This document shows, piece by piece, positions 17,444 through 25,247 of a DNA stretch of 64,000 bases (position 1 is its first letter; every line of letters starts with the position of its first letter). The notes under the pieces were generated by a model. The model ran no database searches. It was not told where the DNA came from and was given only the letters and a program-made list of their open reading frames with translations. The position numbers were made by a program, and so were the translations under genes. Source of the DNA: Oscillospiraceae bacterium (GTDB taxonomy: Bacteria; Bacillota; Clostridia; Oscillospirales; Acutalibacteraceae); assembly GCA_031270605.1 (NCBI GenBank), contig JAISXG010000002.1:1-64000 (forward strand), written 5' to 3'.

Positions 17444-18508
17444 TTGAAGGCACAAAAAAAACAGCTTGCGCTGCTTCTTGCCCTGATTCTCATCGTTGCC
17501 GGTTTCTCAACGCTTTTCGCTTCTGCGGAAGAGGTCTATAAGCGGGGTGACGTCGACGGAAACGGAACGATCCAGGCGGCGGACGCGCGCCTGGCGCTCC
17601 GGCTTTCCGCAAAGCTTGAAAACAACCTCTCTGACACGGCAAAAACCGCCGCGGACTTTGACAAAAGCGGCAAGGTCACCTCGTCTGACGCCCGCACGAT
17701 CCTGCGCATTTCCGCAAAGCTTGAAAAGCATCCCGACGACACATCCTCCGGCGGCGATACCCCCACCCCGATCGACGAGAGCACGCTTGAGGGCCGGCTT
17801 TTGAAAACCTATACGGATCTCATGAACAAAGCCAAAACCGAGGCTCCCGGCTTTGCGTCCTATTCTTTCATGACGATGCCCGACACAGAAGAGGACCGTG
17901 AAGTGAAAAAGGGCAGCATTGCCGCGGGCTCTGTGTTCAAGGCGTTTGAAGCCTCCGGCATTCTTTCTGACGAAAGCGGCGCGCAGCAAAAAGCCGCAAC
18001 CTATGAGCCAAACGGCGACATGAAAGCGTTCCCGCTCTATAACAACGCCAAAGGCTGTTTGCTGACTGACGTTTCGTTTGTCAAATCCGCCGAATACAGC
18101 GTGCTGACAAACGGCAACGCGGAAATCACATTGGTGTTCAAAGACGAAAAAGACCCGAAAGACAATTCCGCCGCCGGCTCGGTGCGCAGCAAAACGGGGC
18201 AGGTGTTCACCCATGCCTCAAAGCTTGAGGTCGGCAAGGTGCTGGCAGGCAAAAACTTCTCAAACCGGGTGCGTGACATCAATTTCAGCCGCAGCTATCA
18301 CGACAGCAAGGTGATCATCGAATACAACCTCAACACCATGCAGATTGTGAGCCTTGAGCAGGTGCTGGTCGCGAAATTGAACCTCACATGCAGCTCCCTC
18401 GGTCTTGTGCCGGTTGAAGTGAACCAGAACTTCTACAAAACCACAAAATTCTATGACTTTGATTATTCTCAGGTAGTTGAAGAAGTGCAGGAACTGCCAC
18501 AAGCCTGA
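17444..18508 (+). CDS. Exported protein with N-terminal type I dockerin-like domain
   Basis: A 354-residue secreted protein. The TTG at 17444 is the start because AGGAGG (17431-17436) lies 7 nt ahead. A signal peptide (residues 1-28, ending ASA) is followed directly by a dockerin-type pair of calcium loops: DVDGNGTIQAAD at 36-47 and DFDKSGKVTSSD at 71-82. Each loop is followed by a helix with RLSAKLE or RISAKLE. A Pro/Thr/Asp linker then leads to a C-terminal domain of about 240 residues of unknown function. Dockerins bind cohesins on scaffoldins or the cell wall in Clostridia. No cohesin or glycanase lies nearby, so the partner is unknown. N-terminal placement and the absence of an enzyme domain argue against a classical cellulosome enzyme. 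Confidence 0.82.
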   Translation: MKAQKKQLALLLALILIVAGFSTLFASAEEVYKRGDVDGNGTIQAADARLALRLSAKLENNLSDTAKTAADFDKSGKVTSSDARTILRISAKLEKHPDDTSSGGDTPTPIDESTLEGRLLKTYTDLMNKAKTEAPGFASYSFMTMPDTEEDREVKKGSIAAGSVFKAFEASGILSDESGAQQKAATYEPNGDMKAFPLYNNAKGCLLTDVSFVKSAEYSVLTNGNAEITLVFKDEKDPKDNSAAGSVRSKTGQVFTHASKLEVGKVLAGKNFSNRVRDINFSRSYHDSKVIIEYNLNTMQIVSLEQVLVAKLNLTCSSLGLVPVEVNQNFYKTTKFYDFDYSQVVEEVQELPQA

Positions 18509-18513
18509 CAAGC

Positions 18514-18560
18514 CATAAAAAACACCGCCCACACAGCTTTTTGCTGCGGGGGCGGTTTCT
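18514..18560. terminator. Bidirectional terminator between the dockerin and CoA-disulfide reductase genes
   Basis: ACCGCCC (18524-18530) pairs with GGGCGGT (18550-18556). The hairpin is flanked by an A-run on the left (T-run for the leftward gene) and TTTCTTC on the right. Confidence 0.7.
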
Positions 18561-18616
18561 TCATTGAAAAGCACTTCGGGATTTGTGAGGAGTTTTTCTG
18601 CAGCCGGCTCCGCGGT

Positions 18617-20380
18617 TTACACTTTCGGGTTCGGCAGTGCGAGGCCGCAATCGCCCGCTGCCGGTGTTTTTTCGCCCGCGCCCCGCACCGCGGGCAGGGG
18701 CTTTGTCCCAATGGGGTTCATAACCGGGGCGTGAGCGCCGAAAATCGAGTGATAGAGCCGGTAGCCGCCGCTGAGGTTATAGACTTCAAAGCCGTTTTGC
18801 GAAAGAATGCGCGCCGCAACATAGCCGCGCAGCCCCACCTGACAGGTCAGATACACCGGCTTTGCCCTGTCGATTTCATCCATGCGTCCGCGCAGCCCGT
18901 CAAGGGGGATGTTGATAAAGCCCTCTATGCTGCCCCGGGCATATTCGCCCGGCGTGCGCGTGTCAAGCAGTGTCATGCTGCCGTCACGGGGGAGCGACGC
19001 CACATCATGCCAGTGAAAGCTCTTCACCTGCCCGTTTAACACATTTTCAATCGCAAAGCCCGCCATGTTTACAGGGTCCTTGGCTGAGGAATAGGGCGGA
19101 GCGTAGCAAAGCTCCAACTGTGTGAGGTCAAAGGCCGTCATGCCCGCGCGGATGGCCGTCGCAAACACGTCGCAGCGCTTATCCGCGCCGTCAAAGCCCA
19201 CGATCTGCGCGCCGAGGATTTTGCCCGTGCCCTTTTCAAACAGGGTTTTGATCGACATATTTGTCGCGCCCGGGTAATAGCCCGCGTGGCTCGCCCCATA
19301 AGTGTAGATTTTATCATAGTCAAGGTTCAGGCGCGCGGCGGTTTTTTCGTTGACGCCCGTGGTGGCGACCGTCATGTCGAACACCTTGAGAATCGCCGAG
19401 CCCTGCGTGCCGGTGTAGCGGCTCTTGATGCCGCAGATATTGTCCGCGGCGATGCGCCCCTGTTTGTTGGCGGGGCCGGCAAGAGGAATAAAGCTCTCCT
19501 GCCCCGTCACGAAATCTTTGACGGCAACCGCGTCGCCCGCCGCAAAAATGTGCTCGTCGCTCGTCTGCATATGCTCGTTCACTAAAATGGAGCCACGCGC
19601 GTTGAGCGCCAGCCCCGCGTCCCGCGCAAGCGCGCTTTCGGGCTTTACGCCGATGGCCAGAATCAGCATATCCGCCTCGAGCTCGCCCTCGTTGAGCAGA
19701 ACGCGCAGCCCCGCGCCGTTCTCCTCGATTGCCCGCACGCCGTTTTTGAGGATCAGCCGCACGCTCTTTTGCTCCATGTGGCGGTGCACGTCACACGCCA
19801 TGTCATAGTCAAGCGGGGCAATCACCTGGTCCTGCAGTTCGATCAGCGAAACCCGCAGCCCGGCCGCGACCAGATTCTCGGCCATCTCCACGCCGATATA
19901 GCCGCCGCCGATGACCGCCGCGCTTTCGGGCGCACATGTGTCAATATAGTCCTTGATTTTGTATGTGTCGGGAATGTTGCGCAGCGTGAACACCTTTGCG
20001 GAGTCCGAGCCGGGGATGTTCGGGCGGATCGGCTCCGCGCCGGGGGAGAGAATCAGCTTGTCATAGTCTTGGGTGTAGTCCCCGCCCGTCGCGCGGTTTT
20101 TCACCGCAACGGTTTTTGCCGCGCGGTCTATCGAAAGAACCTCGTTCTGCACGCGCACGTCCACGTTGAATCGCGCGCGAAAGCTCGCCGGGGTTTGCAG
20201 CGTGAGCGCCTCTTTCTCCGTAATTTCGCCGCCGATGTAATAGGGCAGCCCGCAGTTGGCAAACGAAATATATTCGCCGCGCTCAAACAATATGATTTCC
20301 GCATGCTCGTCGAGCCTGCGCAGCCTTGCCGCCGCGGACGCGCCGCCGGCCACGCCGCCGACAATTAAAATTTTGCTCAT
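18617..20380 (-). CDS. CoA-disulfide reductase/NADH oxidase-like flavoprotein with C-terminal rhodanese domain
   Basis: A 587-residue pyridine nucleotide-disulfide oxidoreductase. An FAD-binding VGGVAGGASAA motif is at residues 7-17, the redox Cys at 43 in SFANCGLPYY, and the NAD-binding VIGGGYIGVE motif and a second FAD motif (HIFAAGDAVAV) follow. A rhodanese domain covers the last part, with active-site loop CQVGLRG. Such fusions reduce CoA disulfides, CoA persulfides or polysulfides with NAD(P)H and are linked to redox and sulfur handling. The start at 20380 is preceded by GGGAGG; a longer in-frame extension overlaps the promoter region. A C-terminal tail of about 40 residues beyond the rhodanese fold is unassigned. 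Confidence 0.9.
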   Translation of the reverse strand: MSKILIVGGVAGGASAAARLRRLDEHAEIILFERGEYISFANCGLPYYIGGEITEKEALTLQTPASFRARFNVDVRVQNEVLSIDRAAKTVAVKNRATGGDYTQDYDKLILSPGAEPIRPNIPGSDSAKVFTLRNIPDTYKIKDYIDTCAPESAAVIGGGYIGVEMAENLVAAGLRVSLIELQDQVIAPLDYDMACDVHRHMEQKSVRLILKNGVRAIEENGAGLRVLLNEGELEADMLILAIGVKPESALARDAGLALNARGSILVNEHMQTSDEHIFAAGDAVAVKDFVTGQESFIPLAGPANKQGRIAADNICGIKSRYTGTQGSAILKVFDMTVATTGVNEKTAARLNLDYDKIYTYGASHAGYYPGATNMSIKTLFEKGTGKILGAQIVGFDGADKRCDVFATAIRAGMTAFDLTQLELCYAPPYSSAKDPVNMAGFAIENVLNGQVKSFHWHDVASLPRDGSMTLLDTRTPGEYARGSIEGFINIPLDGLRGRMDEIDRAKPVYLTCQVGLRGYVAARILSQNGFEVYNLSGGYRLYHSIFGAHAPVMNPIGTKPLPAVRGAGEKTPAAGDCGLALPNPKV

Positions 20381-20541
20381 AATACCGTTCCTCCCTTTCA
20401 CAAAGCCCGGAGTTTTGCGACGCTTTTTCTTCCACGCCGCCATGGTGACCTTTGTGTTTTCATATAGTGAGAGACTATAACTCATAGTATTCACCGGCAC
20501 GCGATCCTGAAACCACCTGCGATTAAATATTAACAGTTACT

Positions 20542-20570
20542 AATATACTTATGTAATCCCCTTTTGTCAA
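20542..20570 (-). promoter_or_regulatory. Promoter of the CoA-disulfide reductase gene
   Basis: TTGACA (20565-20570), 17-bp spacer, TATATT (20542-20547) on the minus strand. A weak palindrome (TTAC ... GTAA) overlaps the -10 and might be an operator. Confidence 0.75.
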
Positions 20571-20684
20571 GGTGATTTAAGGGAAAAATAAAAATCAAAC
20601 GAAGAAGCCGCCGCAGAAAAGGCCAGTCAGCCCGGTGATAACAGAAAGATAATTTTTCCAAAACCATATAGGCCCCCGCGTTTT

Positions 20685-20846
20685 ATAGCCGATTCGCTTC
20701 AAAAGTGTTCCGGATTTTGCGAGGATTTTTTTGTTTCCGGAAGGACAAAAGCGCAGGAATACTTTCGTATTCCGAGCATTTTGAACGCATCGGGGGCGGA
20801 AAAAGACCGCAAAGGTCGGGACGGTTCTGGGGCTAATCGGCTATAC
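20685..20846. repeat. Palindrome-bounded non-coding element
   Basis: TATAGCCGATT (20686-20696) and AATCGGCTATA (20834-20844) are perfect 11-bp inverted ends of an element of about 160 bp that encloses a GGAATAC/GTATTCC hairpin. The same terminal word occurs at 15893-15903. The length resembles that of the MITE-like elements, but the sequence differs. Confidence 0.5.
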
Positions 20847-20849
20847 TTG

Positions 20850-20898
20850 ACAAAAACCCCTTTGCCGCATGAAAAAGAATGCAAAGGCGGCAAAGGGG
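20850..20898 (-). terminator. Terminator after the holin gene
   Basis: Twelve-bp perfect arms CCCCTTTGCCGC and GCGGCAAAGGGG (20857-20868, 20887-20898). These are followed on the minus strand by TTTTTG. It closes the lysis cassette. Confidence 0.9.
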
Positions 20899-20918
20899 CG
20901 CAAAATTATTCACCTGTC

Positions 20919-21215
20919 TTATTTATTGTTCCCGTCCTCCTGCTTCTCATCGTCGTCTTTCTGCTGCAAAAGATTCGTTGCCTGCTTGAGCACCTGATTG
21001 CCGTAGACGGCCGCACCCGTAACAAACACGCCCTGCACAACAGACTGCACATGCAGGCCGTTGATGAACAGGCATCCGGCAACGCCAAAAGCAAGCAAAA
21101 TAAACGGAATCCACTCATTCGGAATTTTTTTTGTTTCTTTCACAATTTTTCCGATGATGTTCAGCGCGGGAATCAGAATAAAACAGTTATCCATGATATA
21201 ATCCAAAATCTCCAT
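20919..21215 (-). CDS. Phage-type holin (Hol44/Phage_holin_5_2-like)
   Basis: A 98-residue protein with three hydrophobic segments (about 8-24, 36-53, 57-77). The spacing and residues include IPNEWIPFILLAFGVAG and QGVFVTGAAVYGNQ, as in the Hol44 family of Firmicute phage holins. The polar C-terminus (KDDDEKQEDGNNK) is also usual for holins. Holins open the membrane so that the lysin can reach peptidoglycan. It is the last gene of a three-gene lysis cassette with a terminator behind it. No structural phage genes are found in the window. Confidence 0.82.
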   Translation of the reverse strand: MEILDYIMDNCFILIPALNIIGKIVKETKKIPNEWIPFILLAFGVAGCLFINGLHVQSVVQGVFVTGAAVYGNQVLKQATNLLQQKDDDEKQEDGNNK

Positions 21216-21279
21216 ATAACCCCTCCTTATCCTGAATCCGCAACAAAAAACAGGGATTGTTTCTTGCTGCGGAAACTCA

Positions 21280-21579
21280 TTATTTTAAAATCAGCGACAT
21301 AAACGCCGCGACAAGCACGCTGACAATCGCTGCGACGGCGCTCCCCGTCACCTTATCCCACATCGCACGCGGGCGGGATTCGATCTCTTTCATTCGTTCT
21401 TCGCATTCCTCCAGCCTTTGCGCATAAAAATAAATCGTATCTTTCATTTGCAGCTTCAGCTTTTCAATTTCAATTTGCTGTGAGCAAAACTCATCGACCA
21501 GCTTCTTATCTTTGCCGAAGGTACTTTCAAAATTTTTGCGAACCTCATTCCAAAGTGCATCATATTCAGATTGGCTCAT
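21280..21579 (-). CDS. XhlA/BhlA-like small protein with coiled coil and C-terminal membrane anchor
   Basis: A 99-residue protein. A charged coiled coil (about residues 35-72, with IEIEKLKLQMKD and RLEECEERMKEIE) is followed by one C-terminal hydrophobic helix (about 78-98). This layout is that of haemolysin XhlA and related phage lysis accessory proteins, which sit beside holins and endolysins. The assignment rests on architecture and position more than on conserved residues. It lies 64 bp upstream of the holin gene and 44 bp downstream of the lysin gene in the same direction. Confidence 0.65.
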   Translation of the reverse strand: MSQSEYDALWNEVRKNFESTFGKDKKLVDEFCSQQIEIEKLKLQMKDTIYFYAQRLEECEERMKEIESRPRAMWDKVTGSAVAAIVSVLVAAFMSLILK

Positions 21580-21623
21580 TCATATCACCCTTTCGGAAGC
21601 AACCCAAAAGAGAATGAAACACC

Positions 21624-22277
21624 TCATGAGCATTTCCCGCAGGGCCCGGGCTCACAGACACTATGGTTTCCCGTTATCATTATATTGGGGAAATCGACAT
21701 AACATTCATGAAAACCAAAAGCGGCGGGTACGCCTTGCAGCCTTTCGTTTATGCCGCACTGCCGCATGGCAACGGGATACATATCATGGGATTGCCTGCC
21801 GTCATATGCCAGCCACCTGCTGCGGCATGCAAACGCCACAGAGGCCAGCCTGGTTTGAAACCAGTCATAGCCCGCAAAAATGCCACAAACATACCCTGCC
21901 CGCTCCAGCTTGCCGCAAAAGCGTTCCGCGATCTCGGCAAGCAGCGCGTTGCTGCAGTTGCCCAAAGTGTTTTCGTCCTCCATATCATAATAAACAGGAT
22001 AAGAGCAGCGCTTGTTGTCCAGCAGGCGCAGCACATGCAGCGCCTCGCTTTCGGCAGCCTCGCCTGAGGCCGCATAGGAATACAGAGAAACCCCAAACGG
22101 AATGCCAAGACGCTGGCATTCCGAGGCGTTATATTCAAAACAGTCGTCGTCCTGACTCTCTGTGTTTTTTCCAAAGCCCGCCCGCAGGATGGCAAAGTCA
22201 ATTTGCGGCTGCACGACGTTCCAATCGAAAAAACCATTCATTTCTGAAACATCGATGCCGGTTGCAATCGTAGCCAC
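21624..22277 (-). CDS. GH25 lysozyme (phage-type endolysin)
   Basis: A 217-residue N-acetylmuramidase of glycoside hydrolase family 25. GIDVSEMNGFFDW at the start supplies the first catalytic-site Asp, and YYDMEDEN near residue 95 supplies the Asp/Glu pair. The rest of the barrel follows to a VDFPNIM end, as in clostridial phage lysins. It has no signal peptide, so export would depend on the holin. The GTG at 22277 is preferred because GGAGAGG directly abuts the ATG at 22286 and fits only the GTG. There is no separate cell-wall binding domain; a short tail with three Cys replaces it. Confidence 0.88.
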   Translation of the reverse strand: MATIATGIDVSEMNGFFDWNVVQPQIDFAILRAGFGKNTESQDDDCFEYNASECQRLGIPFGVSLYSYAASGEAAESEALHVLRLLDNKRCSYPVYYDMEDENTLGNCSNALLAEIAERFCGKLERAGYVCGIFAGYDWFQTRLASVAFACRSRWLAYDGRQSHDMYPVAMRQCGINERLQGVPAAFGFHECYVDFPNIMITGNHSVCEPGPCGKCS

Positions 22278-22606
22278 CGCTGTCATCCTCTCCGTAGTAA
22301 ATCACACGCCTCTGCAACAGGATCGGCGCCCGTTGCAGATTCAGATAAGGCGTGCCGCCACCAACACACGCAGCGGATTGTTGCACCTTTGCGCCATGCT
22401 GTGTGAATCGTGATCGCCCGACGCCTGTTTGCATGAAGGAAAATCATGTTCAGCGCAGATCAGGCCATGCCCGCACACCTTCGAGCCGGCCCTTGCCGCG
22501 GCACGCTTTGCGGCCGCCGCTTTTTGACCGTCTCACTCAATTATATGCGGAACATGTCCAAGTGTTATTTTTTTCTCTGGGAAGCAACTCTTTTTTCGAC
22601 ACATGT
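22278..22606. other. Long gap upstream of the divergent lysin and nadBC
   Basis: About 330 bp with no supported gene. A leftward frame continuing upstream of the lysin in another phase (to about 22434) has a protein-like stretch but no start signal, and may be decayed phage coding sequence. I see no promoter for the lysis cassette here. Confidence 0.4.
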
Positions 22607-22635
22607 TTGCAAAAAGGCACGGATAGTGATATAAT
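22607..22635 (+). promoter_or_regulatory. Promoter of nadBC
   Basis: TTGCAA (22607-22612), 17-bp spacer, TATAAT (22630-22635). It gives a leader of about 175 nt that contains the hairpin CTTTGCC/GGCAAAG (22714-22739). I see no NiaR-type operator that I can name with confidence. Confidence 0.75.
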
Positions 22636-22816
22636 ATTTTTCATATATTTTCAAAAACAGGATTTATGTTTTGTGGGCAGGGTATTATAAAATAAATACC
22701 GAAATAAAAAAGCCTTTGCCTGCCTTGCGGCGGGCAAAGCCCCATCAAAAACATATCGCTGCATTCTCTTTTTCAGTCGGGCGTCAGGCCCGGAAAGGAC
22801 CTTTCTATTTTATCGT

Positions 22817-24289
22817 ATGGAAAACAATCTTTCACAAAACAGGATATATAATGTGCTGATTGTGGGCAGCGGCATTGCGGGCGCCTATGCCGCGCTCCAG
22901 TTTCCCCCGCACATCCGTGTGCTCATGCTTGCAAAATTCACCGAGGAGGTTTCCAGCAGCAACCTCGCGCAGGGGGGCGTCGCCGCCGTTCTGAGTTTTG
23001 AGGACGACAGCTTTTCGCTGCATATTGAAGACACGGTGATTGCCGGCGGGCACGCAAACGACCTCGAAGCAGTTGACGTGCTTGTGCGCGAAGGGCCGGG
23101 GGATGTGCGCAAAATCATGGAATACGGCGTGGAATTCGACCGCAACGAAACCGGCGGGCTCGACAAAACGCTCGAGGGCGGCCACAGCCGCAGGCGCATC
23201 GTGCATTTTAAAGATTCCACAGGCGCGGAGATGGTCAGAAAGCTCATGGCCGAGGTGCGCACAAGAAAAAATATTGCGCTGAGCGAAAACACGCGGTTAT
23301 ATAATCTCACAAAGGTCACCAGCGGCTTTCGGGCGGACCTGCTGACCGAAGAGGGGCCCCGGAGCGTTTTTTGCAGCTACTGCATTTTATGCACGGGCGG
23401 CATCGGCCGAATCTATCGTTACACCACCAACCCCAAATCCTCAACGGGCGACGGCGTGCGCATCGCGCAGGAGCTGGGCGCGAAAATCAAGGATTTGAGC
23501 TACATTCAGTTTCACCCCACCGCCTTTCATTCCGAGCGCAACGAGCAGTTTTTAATCAGCGAATCGGTGCGGGGCGAGGGGGCTTATCTGCTCAACCACA
23601 AGCATGAGCGGTTTATGCACCGCTATGACAAGCGTCTGGAGCTTGCCCCGCGCGACGTGGTTTCAAAATCGATCATTCTCGAGAGCCGCCGCACAGGCAG
23701 CAATCAGTTTTTTTTGGATATCACGCATGAGGACGCGGGCTTCCTCAAAAACCGCTTCCCCGGCATTTATGAAGGCTGCCTCGCCTACGGGGTGGATATG
23801 ACGAAAGACCTGATCCCTGTCTTTCCCTGCCAGCATTATCTGATGGGCGGCATCGAGGTGGACATGGACAGCCGCACCACAGTGCCGCGCCTTTACGCCG
23901 CAGGCGAGTGCGCAAACACGGGCGTGCACGGCAAAAACCGCCTTGCGAGCAACTCCTTGCTTGAGGCGCTTGTTTTTTCGCGCCACGCTGCTGAGGACAT
24001 CATGCGCTGTGTGGCCAACGGCAACGCGGGCGTTTCGGCCCACCCTGCGAACCTTGATTTTTCGGGCGCGCCCCTGCCGGGCAATTTAAAAGATGAAATC
24101 CGCTCGCTGATGCAGCGCGCCTATTTCGTGCTGCCGGACGAAGCGGCCGTGCGCACGGGTTTGCGGCAAATCGAGCACATCCAGCGCCGACTGAAGGGCA
24201 GCCGCTATGCCATTACCCCCGAATTCTGTGACATCAGCAGCATGGCGGCCTGCGCGCATATTATATTAAGAGAGGTTGAGGAACGGTGA
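22817..24289 (+). CDS. nadB: L-aspartate oxidase NadB
   Basis: NadB oxidises L-aspartate to iminoaspartate, the first step of de novo NAD synthesis. The 490-residue flavoprotein has the FAD-binding VGSGIAGAYAA motif at residues 16-26. SSNLAQGGVAA, the active-site loop around HSRRRIVHFKDSTG, QFHPTAF, SVRGEGAYL and GKNRLASNSLLEALV are all hallmarks of the fumarate reductase/aspartate oxidase family. The stop overlaps the nadC start. The ribosome binding site is unusual: AAAGGA (22793-22798) is about 18 nt from the ATG, with no better start between, so folding of the leader may bring it closer. nadA, usually adjacent, is not in the window. Confidence 0.95.
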   Translation: MENNLSQNRIYNVLIVGSGIAGAYAALQFPPHIRVLMLAKFTEEVSSSNLAQGGVAAVLSFEDDSFSLHIEDTVIAGGHANDLEAVDVLVREGPGDVRKIMEYGVEFDRNETGGLDKTLEGGHSRRRIVHFKDSTGAEMVRKLMAEVRTRKNIALSENTRLYNLTKVTSGFRADLLTEEGPRSVFCSYCILCTGGIGRIYRYTTNPKSSTGDGVRIAQELGAKIKDLSYIQFHPTAFHSERNEQFLISESVRGEGAYLLNHKHERFMHRYDKRLELAPRDVVSKSIILESRRTGSNQFFLDITHEDAGFLKNRFPGIYEGCLAYGVDMTKDLIPVFPCQHYLMGGIEVDMDSRTTVPRLYAAGECANTGVHGKNRLASNSLLEALVFSRHAAEDIMRCVANGNAGVSAHPANLDFSGAPLPGNLKDEIRSLMQRAYFVLPDEAAVRTGLRQIEHIQRRLKGSRYAITPEFCDISSMAACAHIILREVEER

Positions 24290-25134
24290 AGCTTCCTTTT
24301 TATCACATTGACGACATCATTAAAACCGCGTTGAAGGAGGATGTGAATTACCTTGACATATCTTCCTGCTTTATTTTAGATGAAACCCACCGCTCAACAG
24401 CGCGCTATATCGCCCGGGCGGACGGTATCCTCTGCGGTCTCGACGCCGCGCTGCGCGTGTTCACGCTGCTTGACGGCACGAGCGCGTTTGAAACCTTTTT
24501 TCAGGACGGCGACGAAATTAAAAAAGGCGACATCATCGCCCGGGTTTCGTGCAAAACCACCGCGCTTTTGCAGGGTGAGCGCACATCTCTCAATCTCCTG
24601 CAGCACATGTCCGGCGTGGCGACCATGACGAACGCCGCCATGCACGCCGTCGCGGGCACAAACGCTTCGGTTGCCGAAACGCGCAAAACCTTGCCGGGGC
24701 TGCGCGTGCTGCAAAAATACGCCGTGCTGTGCGGCGGCGGCAAAAACCACCGCTTTAACCTGTCCGACGCCGCCATGCTCAAAGACAACCACATCGACGC
24801 GGGCGGCGGCATCACAAAAGCCGTGACCCTGCTGCGTGAGAAGGCAGGGCACACCGTCAAAATCGAGGTGGAAACCCGCAACCTTGACGAGGTGCGCGAA
24901 GCGCTCCAAGCAGGAGCGGACATTATTATGCTTGACAACATGGGTATTGCCGAAATGGCCGAAGCGGTGAGCATGGTAAACGGCCGCGCATTGACCGAGG
25001 CCTCGGGCGACGTAACCCTTGACAACATCCGCGAAGTGGCGGGAACCGGGGTGGACATTATCTCCATGGGAGCATTGACGCACTCGGTGAAAGCCTTTAA
25101 CGTATCCTTGAAAATTGAAAAAGAACCCACATAA
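24286..25134 (+). CDS. nadC: Nicotinate-nucleotide pyrophosphorylase (carboxylating) NadC
   Basis: NadC (quinolinate phosphoribosyltransferase) converts quinolinate and PRPP to nicotinate mononucleotide. The 282-residue product is of usual size and shows the conserved GERTSLNLLQHMSGVAT, ETRKTLPGLR and FNLSDAAMLKDNHI motifs. It ends with KIEVETRNLDE and ISMGALTHS. The GTG start overlaps the nadB stop by 4 bp (GTGA), so the two are translationally coupled. Confidence 0.96.
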   Translation: MKLPFYHIDDIIKTALKEDVNYLDISSCFILDETHRSTARYIARADGILCGLDAALRVFTLLDGTSAFETFFQDGDEIKKGDIIARVSCKTTALLQGERTSLNLLQHMSGVATMTNAAMHAVAGTNASVAETRKTLPGLRVLQKYAVLCGGGKNHRFNLSDAAMLKDNHIDAGGGITKAVTLLREKAGHTVKIEVETRNLDEVREALQAGADIIMLDNMGIAEMAEAVSMVNGRALTEASGDVTLDNIREVAGTGVDIISMGALTHSVKAFNVSLKIEKEPT

Positions 25135-25247
25135 ACCTGCAGATCGAAGCCGGCAAAGTCGCCGCGGGGATAAAACTCTCCCACACGGACGTTTTCGGCT
25201 GTTCAATATTATTAAAAAAAGCATAACGGAAAGGATTCGAGTCGGAA

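Noticed and set aside
20542-20570. Rex- or Fnr-like operator at the CoA-disulfide reductase promoter
   Set aside because: The palindrome overlapping the -10 matches in only about five of eight positions and fits neither consensus.
22198-22434. Frame overlapping the start of the GH25 lysin in another phase
   Set aside because: Protein-like stretch in the upstream part but no start signal, and it runs into the lysin; at most a decayed phage remnant.
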